Of a DNA stretch of 64,000 nucleotides, positions 40,056 through 51,700 are shown piece by piece. A program made the position numbers and the translations under genes. The notes under the pieces are model-generated. The model ran no database searches, was not told the DNA's origin, and saw only the letters and a program-made list of their open reading frames with translations. Source of the stretch: Mycteria americana (taxonomy: Eukaryota > Chordata > Aves > Ciconiiformes > Ciconiidae); NCBI RefSeq assembly GCF_035582795.1, contig NC_134367.1, forward strand, positions 3,722,501 through 3,786,500, written 5' to 3'. Positions within the stretch are counted from its first letter, which is position 1; every line of letters begins with the position of its first letter.

Positions 40056-43000
40056 GTCTTGAAGGTTGGGGGTTTTTTTGCAAGAGTTTTTTGAGTTTTT
40101 GGAGTGTCTGATTTTGTGGACATGACCATAGCAGGCCAGCTAGGGCCAGAGGAAGATCCTGCAATAGAGCTGTTGGGTGTGCCAGGTTTGGGAGGCTCCT
40201 GGGGGCTGCCGCGGACAGGCGGCATGGGCGGAACCAGCAGCTCCTTCAGCATTGCTCCCCTTCATACTGATTTTCAGCTCCATCGCAAAATAGGGGACAT
40301 ATCGTGCCGCTATTTCCTAAACAGAGCTAATGAATAAAACCTGCACACGGCTCCACGAAGCTTGCACAGAAGACAAAAGTAAACTACTCCAAAGGCAACC
40401 CTTCTCTCACCCTGCTGAAAATACAAGTTCCCTGGGCTCTGGTGGCTTCTCTTTTGATTCCTCCTCGTGCTTTGAGCCATTCTGCTCTCTGCAAGGATGG
40501 GTGTTTAGATGCTCGCCTTCTAATCAGCCACAATTACAGCCTTTTCCAGTATCTTCTGCTGCCAAATTGAAGGGGAAAAAAAGAGAAAGGGTTTTTTAAA
40601 AAAGAGAGGGAGGCTAATGCTTGAAAAGACATATGTGTTTAGTGTTGTTGGCAGATTTGTAAACTTATTAGTGCCTCCACACACCATGTAATTAAGATCT
40701 ACTGGTAATTAGTCAATAGTTAAAAATAGGGGTTGGTATTGTGCTACTGAAAACGCCTACAAAATAATGTGTTCTCTGCACTCAAGATGCATTTAGTGTC
40801 TCTAAAAAATGTTAATTTAAAAAATATATATTTGTTTCAGAGCCAGATTTTTTAGCAAAGTGGATTTCAGTGTGTGTATGTGTGTGCATGTGCGTGTTCA
40901 ACCTATTTATCTTTGTGCATTTATGCGTGTTTGTGTGATGTCCAAAGAGACTGACTGCATATTTTGTCTTGGATAAAAATGTTAAGCTATAAAACTGCAG
41001 ACTCGACACAGCCATGGAGGGAATGGGAGCTTTTCTCATTTGTAGATTTCCATTGAAATAAACCTGCTCATCAAAGGAAATTGTTCAAAAATCCACAGGA
41101 ATGGCAGATGTGCAGCACCATGGGGCAGATGTCTGATGTTTGGAGAGTCGTGCATGTATTTTCTAAATATTCAGGGATTACCACAGTCTATAGATATAAT
41201 CCTTTAGTAACCTGAAATGTCAAAGACAATGGAACAGCTCTAATGCCTTGTAGCAAACGTTTGGCCAAACTGCCCTGTAAGAGCAGGCATTCCCACACAT
41301 ATTTGAAGTCACTTGTCCTTATCCTATGAAAGAAAACCCAAAAAAGGCGATGTGGTTTTTAAATTTCTTAACTCCTGCTTTATAATGTGGTCCAGAGCTG
41401 TGTGAGAGTTGCTGGGTGATGTTCTGAAAGGACGTCTTATTTGGCTGTCATAAGCAATCTGCAGTGATTTGTTGTGCAGACAGGCATTTGTCTCAAGTAA
41501 TCCAAAGGGCTTATTTTGATTGCTTGATAGATCCAAGGAACGTATAGTCGACTCAATGGGGGATTAATTTATTATGCTCCCAAACCACTCCTAAATCGTT
41601 CCTTATGTCATGTCAATGGATTTGTCAGGCCACCCTCACATAGCAGTGATGCACTGGTGGGGGAAATTTACCCTTGCCAAGCAGAGTTAGTTGCTGTGTT
41701 TATAGACCTCTTTCTGAAGTACCAGTGGTGAGTGAAATTCTGCAGGAAATAAAGTGGACTTTGTTTCCTGCCCTTGAGAGAAGCATCTTCTGTTGTTCTT
41801 AGGAAATTAAAAAAAAAGCTACTCCATTTCCACAGTAAAGCAGAGAAGGCGAAGCCTAGAGAGTCCTAGCAAGGGCCAACAAAGTTATTTCATGGGTTGT
41901 TCATGATACACACATGAGTTAACTTCTAGAAAGCCCTCCGAGGATGCATGCTATACAGACATGAGGTATTGCTACCTTTGAGTTCACAGTAGGATTTATA
42001 GTAATGTGTCTTTGATGCTGAAAGTGAATTTCAATTTCATTGTGTTCAACTCTGGAGTTTACAGAGTGAGGTTTTTGCTCAAGCACCTGAAGAGCCATTG
42101 AAACTAATTTTCAAATAGCATTTTCAGATATGACTGTGTCCTTTCTCCAACCTGTTCCAATGTCCTCTTCCCCAGCTGGTTAGGTATGGTAGTTAACCGA
42201 CACATGGTATGGTAGTTAACCAACACAGGGCAAATACTTTGGGAATGTCATAAAGTTAGTTGCATCGAACCCACGAGCAGAGCAATACTATATGATGATA
42301 ATTAAAATGTATATTTGTATATCAGTGATGCTGTTTGCTTTTAATCAAGCAAAATTACTGATTGCAAAAAAAAAAAAAATCCAAACAGAATGAAACCAAC
42401 CATCTTTGAACAAGGAGTAGGCTTAAGAATTGTGAAAGAGTTGTGTGTGAGGAAAAGATAGAGGTTTGTTATAAGAGTGAATTAGTTTTATATCATTATG
42501 TGTTACATGCTGGTGTGGAATTCTTTTTATTTTTTAATTGAAGAGCACATAACCAGTGACTCTTACAACATGGGAGACTGTTTTCCCCAGGATTACCTTT
42601 CCATTGGAAAACACTGGTTTAGGAATAAATGAGCGCCGTGGCAGAGGCACGCAGGAGGCATGCTCATGCACAGAGTTGGCCGTACATTTAATAGCCCTGC
42701 AGAAGAACCAGCGGGGACCCTTCCTTTGGAGCTGTGCCTGTCATCTGTAGCCTGGACTGGGAGAAGACATGAATAGGGTGTCTCTCCTCTCCTTGGGATC
42801 CAGTAGAAACTGTCCAAGGGATGAAGGAGTTCTTGGAGAGGGTAGGAATGATAAGGACACGGAAAACCACAGATGAGCACTCTGAGGATGTGATCTCCCA
42901 AGCCTTGTTTCCTCAAGAAACCAGAGAGATGTAAAAGAGCCCTTTGCTCTTCTCTTTTTCGCTGCTTCAAGCTCTTTTATAAATCACCATCCCCAAGTCT

Positions 43001-46000
43001 CACTATCCAGCTTGGGCTCTCTCGGGACTCAAAGTCAACACAGCCTGCAGATTCACCTCAGGGTTGATGCACATTTCTTTCAGAGAAAAGCTTCATTCGT
43101 CAGCTGATCAGTCATCACTGGGGACCACCAGCTGATCACTGGTCATGCCAGTGCTTGGAAACAAGTCACTGCATGCAAAACCATTGGAGCGTGAGAACCT
43201 CTGGGACAGCCAGCCACCGAGGCTGGACAGTGACAAACCTCTCCAGTGGGACTCCTGACATGTTCTGCATGGACTGTCCCAGAGCTCTGTGCAGCAGAGA
43301 CTGCAAAATCCTGGAGGACTTGAGAACTGTGAATAGGGACCAACTGTTCACTGTCTCTTCCAGAAGGAGAACTAGGAAGAAAAGCCCATTGCAGGCAAAT
43401 AGCAACAGGTTCAAGGAATCCCCTGAGCTGAAAATGACCAGAAAGTGGGAAATTAGTAGAGGTATGTATCATATGTGCTTGCCCTGCTCTTACTATTCTT
43501 ATAGGGACCTGTTAATGGCCAAAACTGGGGAGAAAATACTAGGTGCATCCTTGGTTTGAACCAGTCCAGCTGCTGTAATGCTCTCGGGGCTGACTGCTCC
43601 CTGGGAGGATGCACGCCACAAGTCCATCAGTTTGGCCCACTGTGAGATGAGGTTGGAGTAGCCCCCGTGCTACTGTCTCTGCAATATATAATCCATTGGT
43701 GTTGGCTTCACAGTGATGTCTTTTCTTCTCAGTTAGAAGTTTTGCTTTGAAAGGCAGTTCTGGTGACTCTGATTTACAATGACAGCAACTTCAGTGGCAT
43801 TTAAAGAGACTGGAAGGAAGAGATAAATAAGCTTGAAGATTGCTTAATAAAGCAATGGAAGAATTGTTCTTCCCTATAAGGTTCCTAAATACTAAGCCAG
43901 GCATGGGAATATGTCTCACCTTGGTTTAGACATCTAAAAGTTGGACATCTTGTTCAAGCTGGTCCTTCAAAGTGTCTCTGCAGGACTCGGAGAGGACGGC
44001 AGCACATCTAGAAGGCAATTCCTCTCCCTGTTTTAGGCATGCACTTTGGGACAGGGTGAACCATGCTCTGAAGATGCCCGTCCTCTTTCTGCTGACTGCA
44101 GAGAGAGTGCAGAGCACTGCACAAGAAACCTAACTTTTAGAGGGCTGAAGTGAGGCAAGAGCAACCCAGACTAGGCAGAGTGAGCAAAGCCATGTTCAGA
44201 GATAGAGCTGTCCCCCGACAGCTCTGGACGCTTTGATTAGGTGACACTTTGAGTCTTGCTTCTTGGGTTGCCAGAGCCTGAGAGCCGTGCTTGGTCTTTG
44301 GGCAAGCGTCACAAAGCACTCCTTGCGGCATTTCCCGCGGGAAACCCAGCCAGTACCAGAGAAACCTATCTCCTGCTCTGCCCAGGTGATGGTCAGTGCA
44401 ATACAGAGGGAAACCTGGAGAAGTCAAGCAAAGCTGGAGGATAGCAAGGACTCCTCAAAGAGAAGCGTGAGGAACTCAGTTATCTGCTTTAGGCTGATAA
44501 AAAGGAGCACGGGGGATTCTGCAGCAGAAATGCTCAGGTTGAATCTCTGAGAGGATAACAAGCTCTGGCATTTTTAGGGCAGAATGAAAAAAAAAGAAGA
44601 AGCTGAAAGAGCAGCAGACAATAACTCTTGATCTAAGTCTTACAGATCACTGTACTTGCAATGAATCCAACGGGGCAACCGTCCAGGTAAGGACTGCAAA
44701 ACTAGGCCTGTTGGATGAGACCTACCTTGACCCAAAAAGTTCTTAATTGTCCTTCTAGTGCCAGCGGAGATGGTGCAGCCTTGACTAGTCACTCCTCAGC
44801 TCCTCTAGTATTTCACCTGGAAGAGAAGAAAGAATTCCTGTTCCTCTGAGACATAAAGAGGGACTTAATTCATAGACCTGAACACTAGGAGTAGTTCTGC
44901 TGACCCTACATAAGTCAGGTCAGAAAATCCCACCAAGAAATCTCTACGTTAGAGAAAACACGTTCTTCATGAGGAATGGCATTCACCGTGCTTTCAAGTA
45001 ACCGCTGCTTACTGCTTCGCAAGGTGCTGTGAAGATGCAGCCCGTCTGTTGTGCTAGCTATTAATTAATTAACATTCAAGAGAGAAGCCGACGGTTCCAC
45101 TTGCGCGAGCAAGTTGCTCTCTGCGCGGTGTGCTGCAGCTCACGGCTGCCAGGAGGATTCGGTGCAAGATGGCAGCCGGGCTGGGCTGGCAGGATGCAAG
45201 ACAGCAAACTCTTATTTTCAGGAGCCATGGTAGCGTCATGACACACCAGGGACTAGCGCACACACACCGTTCCTTGCCCCACGTTTCTCACAGGGAATGC
45301 AATACCGTCGCATTGCTCGCATGTGCTTTCAGTCCATAAATGCACACCGCTGTCTCCACCTCTTTGTCATCAGGTCTTGATTAAACGAGACATTTAAATC
45401 CTTAGCCCTATTTAAGCACGTGCCTGAGACACGTCTGTGTGGCAGAATATTTAAACGCTAGCTTTCAGTGCTTCAAGGAGCACAGACGGGCTTCAGATTA
45501 ATTTTGGGTGTAACACTTTGTTGAATCAGGACCTTGCCTTTTCCACTGCAAAGGACAACCATCTAGGTACAGAGAAGTGCAGCGCAAGAAGACATCCCAT
45601 TTGTTGCAGGAGACGCAAGCTAACACTGTTTTTGCAGGAGCAAATGTGGGTGGAAGGACCTCACAGGTTCCTCCTGAGCCTTCAAGTCTATCTTGAATTG
45701 GTTAATAGAGGTTATGGTAAAGGGTGACTTGGTAGTTGGACCTCACCTGAGAGGTCCACCTGACACCTGAGAGTCAAAGCCATATATACATTCAACTTTA
45801 GGAGATCTCAGTGCTTTCAGTCCCGATGTGTTTTCCATCCCTGTTGTTCATTCAGCCAGGCTGTGCGTTGGCCTCAGTGCATCCACTCTGGATTTTTCCT
45901 GACAGATGGGGCTGTATTTGTCTCTGACTTTCCCATCCAAAGCACGTGAACCACAGTGTGGGCCTCAACAGGAGAGTGTTGCCACAAATGCCTTCGGGGG

Positions 46001-47654
46001 CATCACTGCTGGGAAATAGGGACGGAGTCCTCTCCTACCCAGCCCATTACTGGTGTCTGCTGAGGACTGGCCTCTTAAAGAGCGTGAAGAGTGCAGAGCT
46101 CTGCTGTGGCAAGGCTTTAAACAGGCAGAGACCTTGGTGTAGGTGCTTGCAGCTTCTTCACAGCAACAGGTACAGATAGATCAATTGAAACTAAGGAAAC
46201 ATCAGTGGGAGAGTCTTGAGGCCTGATGATCTCCAGATCTTCCCTTCACCCTCAGTGGAACAAGATGGATCCACCTAATGCCTCTTCGATCAAGTTCAAT
46301 TTGTTGTTCAACATTCAGAAAATATTATTGTATAATCTGTGACTTCCCAACCATTTTCCAGGACCTATCTTTTTTTCTTCAGAAGAGCTTGGATGCGTCA
46401 ACAAAAAACTTGCACCGGTGAAGGATGCTGGACTGAGTAGGCTGTATGGGCTCTATGAACAGAAATGATCGATGAATATCACAGCTGACTGCCAGCACTG
46501 CAGCAAAGCTTGTTTTCTTTAAAGCCATGCGTTCTTTAACCCAGTGCTCGGCGAATTGCGAATCTGAGTGCATTTGACAGTGTGAAGGCAGTGTAACAGT
46601 CTGGCGGCTGGTACCCCAGTGGGAAATCCTGTGCCTGGCTCGCGTTGGCTCGCTACATCGGGGAGCTGCAATCCTGACTGGAGGTGATACCTTCATTTTC
46701 AGGTGCAACTGCTCTTTCAACTATTTGCCTTCCAAAAATCACTCTTTATTGCTATGTGTGAAAACCTTCACCACTGTGCAAAATTACTGTGTATCAGATG
46801 GGAACGGTTTCCTGGCGCTGGTTTTCAATATAATATTTCACAGCTCTCTGCTTGCTGGGAAACATCCTTTTCTGCTCCAGTCTGTGCTGACCCGCAGAAG
46901 TCACAGGCTTTCACAGCCTCCTGATGCAGAGCTTGGGTCCTTGTAATCAAAGGTGCAGCCACTCGGACTTTTAGGTTTGAAGAGCACTAATTCAGTGTCC
47001 CCTGTACCAGCCACAGCAGGCATTTTTGTCTGACCAGTGTTCACGCTACCAGGTGATGCCATTTTCTCCAAGATGCTGCTTGTCTGTACCATCTTCTTAC
47101 CTCCAAACATCCCAGCACTGCAGTGCCTTGTTCACGTTGCAATGTCAAAGAGTTGTCTTATTGCCACATTGCTTTTTTTCTCTTGCATATGGTGGAAATT
47201 TTAGTTGGGGTAGGCCTGCACAGATTCTGATTTCCGAGATTTATCCACATAAATGCACGTGCCCCAGCATGATAATGCCCGCAGCATGATACCCACCAGG
47301 GCATTATGTTTTTGCTCTGGTTTGCAGTAGTGGTAGCACAGTGCCTGGTCTTTTCATTAACATGAATACCAATGGCTTGTCATGGCAGGGAGGTTCAGTG
47401 TTTTAGTGTTCACTGAGGACTCAGGGCTTCTTCATCGGTCCTCATTCTTGAACTGGGCAAAGTGCCACCTGCAGTCTCCAAGGATATTTCAGACTCCATT
47501 GCATAAGTGCCCTCTGGTCCTTTCTCGATGTTTCAGGCTACGGTTTGCTGTTGAGGCTATCTCCTTAACCCCATATATTTCCAAATGTGGCAGCAAAATG
47601 GCTCACTGTAGCACATTAATCTCACATTTCCCCTTTTGTGATCTCCCCAGCTCT
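40056..47654. other. Intergenic stretch, no gene recognised
   Basis: Mixed-composition DNA with only short open frames. It contains a GT-rich microsatellite at 40,871 and a 23-bp near-duplication at about 42,184-42,229 (ggtatggtagttaacc twice). No splice-flanked coding exon or known RNA was recognised. Confidence 0.55.
40871..40897. repeat. GT-rich microsatellite
   Basis: A short alternating GT/AT/GC dinucleotide tract. Confidence 0.85.
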
Positions 47655-48080
47655 TGCATAGGAATTGCCATACCCGGTTAGACCACTGGCTCATCAAATC
47701 CTGCTTCCTGCCTCCAGCGATGGCCAAAACCTGAGGCTTCAGAGGTTACCTCCATAGCACACCAAACTAACCGCACAGTTCTGGGTGTGCGGGTGGAAAA
47801 CCTCTTTCCTGGCTGCTGCAGAAGATCCACTTATGCGCTGAAGCATGAGATTTGATTACCTTTATTACAGGATCTTTGCATGCAGAGCTACAAATGCTCA
47901 TGGTCATGCAATTATCCAGTCACGGCAGTTGACTCAGTGACCTTCTTTGGTAGGGAACTCCATAAATTGGCTGTATACAGTGGTGGGATCTCTGACTTGC
48001 TGCACCTCCATTGAAATTTACCTTCAACCAGTGACATCCAGGACTTATATTGTACATGGCAGGGTAAAATGGAAAGAGAG
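47655..48080. mobile_element. Ancient CR1/L3-type LINE relic
   Basis: 'aggaattgccatac', 'gttagaccactggctcatc', 'cctccagcgatggcc' and 'ctgaggcttcagag' follow in the order of a very old amniote LINE 3' region well known from turtles and crocodiles. The later 'aactccataaattggctgtat' also fits. The copy is strongly diverged. The identification is from memory and the ends are approximate. Confidence 0.55.
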
Positions 48081-48389
48081 TTTTAGGCCTGTTGTTCCTT
48101 TTTTTCATTTGAAAATCCTCAAACTCTTCTTTTGTCTTTACAAAACATTTCTGGGTTTTTTGACCATTTTCTTTCCTCAAGCAAGAATATACTTGTGCTG
48201 CTCTTCAGGCTTTTCCAGCACCCTGGAGTGAAGGTGAATATCACCTATGAAATGTTCAACATATCTTTTGGTTTCTCTGGGTAAAGTTCTCAGGTACTTC
48301 TGGGAAAAGAGCGTGGCTATTATACACATGCAAGAAGGAAGGTCATTTCAAGGGTTGACACCACCGGAGACCCAGAAGAAGAGGAAAGA

Positions 48390-48712
48390 TAGAATCATAG
48401 AATCATTTAGGTTGGAAAAGACCTTTAAGATCATTGAGTCCAACCGTTAACCTAGTACTGCCAAGTCCACCACTAAACCATGTCCCTCAGCACATCTACA
48501 TGTCTTTTAAATACCTCCAGGGGTGGTGACTCAACCACTTCCCTGGGCAGCCTGTTCCAATGCTTGACAACCCTTTCGGTGAAGAAATTTTTCCTAATAC
48601 CCAATCTAAACCTCCTCTGGCGCAAGTTGAGGCCAATTCCTCTCGCCCTATTGCTTGTTACTTGGGAGAAGAGACCGATGCCCACCTTGCTACAACCTCC
48701 TTTCAGATGATG
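48390..48712 (-). mobile_element. CR1 LINE, 5'-truncated 3' end
   Basis: It begins on the plus strand with 'agaatcatagaatcatttagg', the CR1 3' terminal signature reversed, then 'ttggaaaagacc' and the CR1 3' coding region. The minus strand still reads [30 protein letters not shown], the conserved C-terminus of CR1 ORF2. About 320 bp remain. This is a different CR1 subfamily from the copies at 13.5 and 18.8 kb, judging by its terminal sequence. Confidence 0.92.
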
Positions 48713-51700
48713 AGTGCACCCAGTTAAACTCTCAGGGGAAATTTATAGACAGGAAGAAACTTAGTGATTCAAAGAATAATTTGGCCAGAGATGACATTTC
48801 ACAATGAAAGTATACCAGGTATCACAAGCAACAGGAGGAACAGCATTTCCCCAACATTCAGGGAGAAGGAAGAAATGTTAGTTTTAAGCAAAACAACGCT
48901 ACAAAAAAACATTTAGCATCTCTTCAAGCACATGCTACTGCAGCCTTGAGTGCAAGGAGCCGTAAAAGTGACTAAAGCTAGAGTCTCAAGAGCGGATTGC
49001 TCAAGTGAAAGGAAGCTGGAATGAAATGCCAGCCAGCCCCGTCGGTCTCTCATTCAGCGCTGCTCAGAAATGCCTGATGCTTTCTGACTGGATAGCCAGG
49101 GCTGGAGTAATTACTTAGTTGCAGCGTTTTCACTTTTACAGCGAAAAGGAGGCTTCTTTTCTTTGCCTGAGTTACAATTCTGCCTCATATTTTATGAGCT
49201 GACACTGTTGGTGAAGGTCTTTGCTATATGGTCTTTCTGGTTTGCTCCTGTCCTGGTCATAATGGCTACATGGCCACTGTCCCACTCTACTGTACTTGAA
49301 GCTAAACTCCCTGGGGTTACATCTATAACTGGGAATTAAACTATTTGGGCACAGACAGTCACCTATACTGCTAAATTGCCAGTTTCAGCCCAGGTGAACA
49401 AGCGCTGATCCAAACAACCCTGGGAAGCTCAGGAGTTAGCATAGACCAGGGACCATTCCAAATAGACCATTGGAGGGACCACTCTGTTTTGAAGACTGAG
49501 AGAGTTTAATAGTATGGATGTGGCCAGGCTATGCCAAAGGGTCTCAGGACTAGAGAACAGGCCTGGCCCTGGGTTTTTTGACTGGTATAGATGCAGCCCA
49601 GCTGCACACTCTGTCTTGGCTTTGGTGCATGCTTGAGAGCATTTTAAAATTATAAATCTCTTAAGAGATTTCTAAATACCTGAAGAGAGTCTGGTGAGGT
49701 GCTCTTGCCCTATACACATGGCTATGACTGGGGTCATTGCTCATCTCAGCCTTTCTGGAGGGTTCTCTATGGACTAGCACAGCCACAGCATCCGCATGCC
49801 TGGTCCCTACCTCTGTACTTAGTGCAAGAGCCCAGGACACTCGGGGAGCCAAGTGACCCAGATCCACCTAGTAATGAGCTGCACAAGAGTGCAGGACATG
49901 GGACAGACGCAGCGCACAGCCTTGACACCACCATGCTGCCCTTTGGGTTGCTGCCCTACATGAGCCCTGCTTGGTCCTGTCCCTCTTCCCAGCCAGGTCA
50001 CCTCTGAACAGGCAGCTATGCCTGTGGGCAAGAACAAATAAGAGGACAAAGGGACCAAACAGAGGTTGGTCTGGTTCTGGGAAGCAGAGAGAAAAGCAGA
50101 TAGCCCTGAGGTCTAGCCCTTTATCCATGTTCACCACCCTTTGCTATGAGATATTGGCATAGCTCAGGCTGTTGTCCCCCAAGGTGGCTTGCACAGTGGG
50201 GTCTGTGAGTATGAGAGCACCTTGCATGGGCCTCATCATCCTGAGCTCCCTCTGTAGTCAACAAATGTCTCCAAAGAGAGATCCATCTCCAAGATAGGGA
50301 CTGGAAGCCTGAATCCCCTCTCCAAGGGTATAGCAGGACATGGTGGGGCCGAGTGGTGAACCCAGTGGCAGGTGGTCGAAGTCAAGCTCAAGGCAAATGC
50401 TGGAAGAGACTTTCCAGGGATGCTGGAAGGGCTGGTTGGCTGCATGTTGGGCTGGCAGATGCCCCAAGGTGCGTAGTGTGTAGACATCATGAAAGCATGC
50501 TGGAGACACCATTAGTGCCTGCAATGCAGCTGTGAACAGGTCTGTCCAAGTGGGCCTGGGACTCCCACCACAGAGATGTCCTTAGGGAGGAATGAACATG
50601 TCTGTGCTGGGCCACATCTTCCACCAGACTGAGCTTGGAGCTGATGAGAGTGGGCTCTTTCTTACCCAGGGTGCATCTGCCTTTCCTGAGCAGCTTTGGA
50701 TGCTCTTCATATCTTTTTTGATTCTCTAGGCAATTACTCACTGCTAGTCACTCTGAGCACCCAACTCTTCCTCTTTGAAACACCAAACCAGACCAGTCCC
50801 CCAGGACCACCTCTAAATCCTCTTGGTCATACAGGCATTGGATGAATCGCCTTCATTCCCTGACACCACTCCTCCCTCCATTTTTTCCCCTCTTTAAGCC
50901 ACAGGGTCCAGCACCTACCCAACCCTTCCCTGTGCCAAGTCCTGAGATACTTATGAAGCCATCACATCACCTTGGTTAATGCAACCTTCCCCTTTCTGGT
51001 CTCTGGTGATGTTCTGCACCTGGAACTCCTCCTGCCCGCGTCCCTCCCTACCCTTGCTGGTCATCCTGCTTCCCTTCCCTCCTCCACATCTCCCTTATGC
51101 CACTGTGCTCCTCCCTATGGGCCCATCTGCCCTCTCCCAGCCCTTGCAGCACCATGAGTGGTGGGAGCTGAAGCACTGGGCTCCAACGCTACTGCCTGCA
51201 GAGCACCCCGCCTTGGGACTCCCCACACAAGGGAGGCATCCCATGTCCTAGCTGAAAAGCAGAACATATTTCTGGGCAATAGCATCACCTTGCCCCTTTT
51301 TCACCTTCCCATGCAGCCACGAGTCCTTCCCTCCGACCAGACTATACTTTCCCAAAGGGTATTGCAGCCACCAACCCCCATGATACTCTAAAATCTGGCA
51401 ATGTTAAGCCATTCCTCGTTCCTCCGTTCCAGCCACCTCCCCCACACGCTTTCCGTCTCTAATCCTCAAGGAGCCACGGCTTAGGAGCCCTAGCTTAGCA
51501 TCGCATGATGTGCACATCCCATTGTCCCCCTCTAATAGCATAAGCCCTGCATGAATCCCCTTGATTTTAGGGCACGGAGTGTTGCTGGAAGTCCTTGCTT
51601 GTTTCTAGTGCTTTCAGTTCTGTATTGGGTCTTTTCTATTATTTCTTTGTTGTAGATTCAGAGCATGGTAAGATGTATTATTGTTTAGATTTTAGAGGCA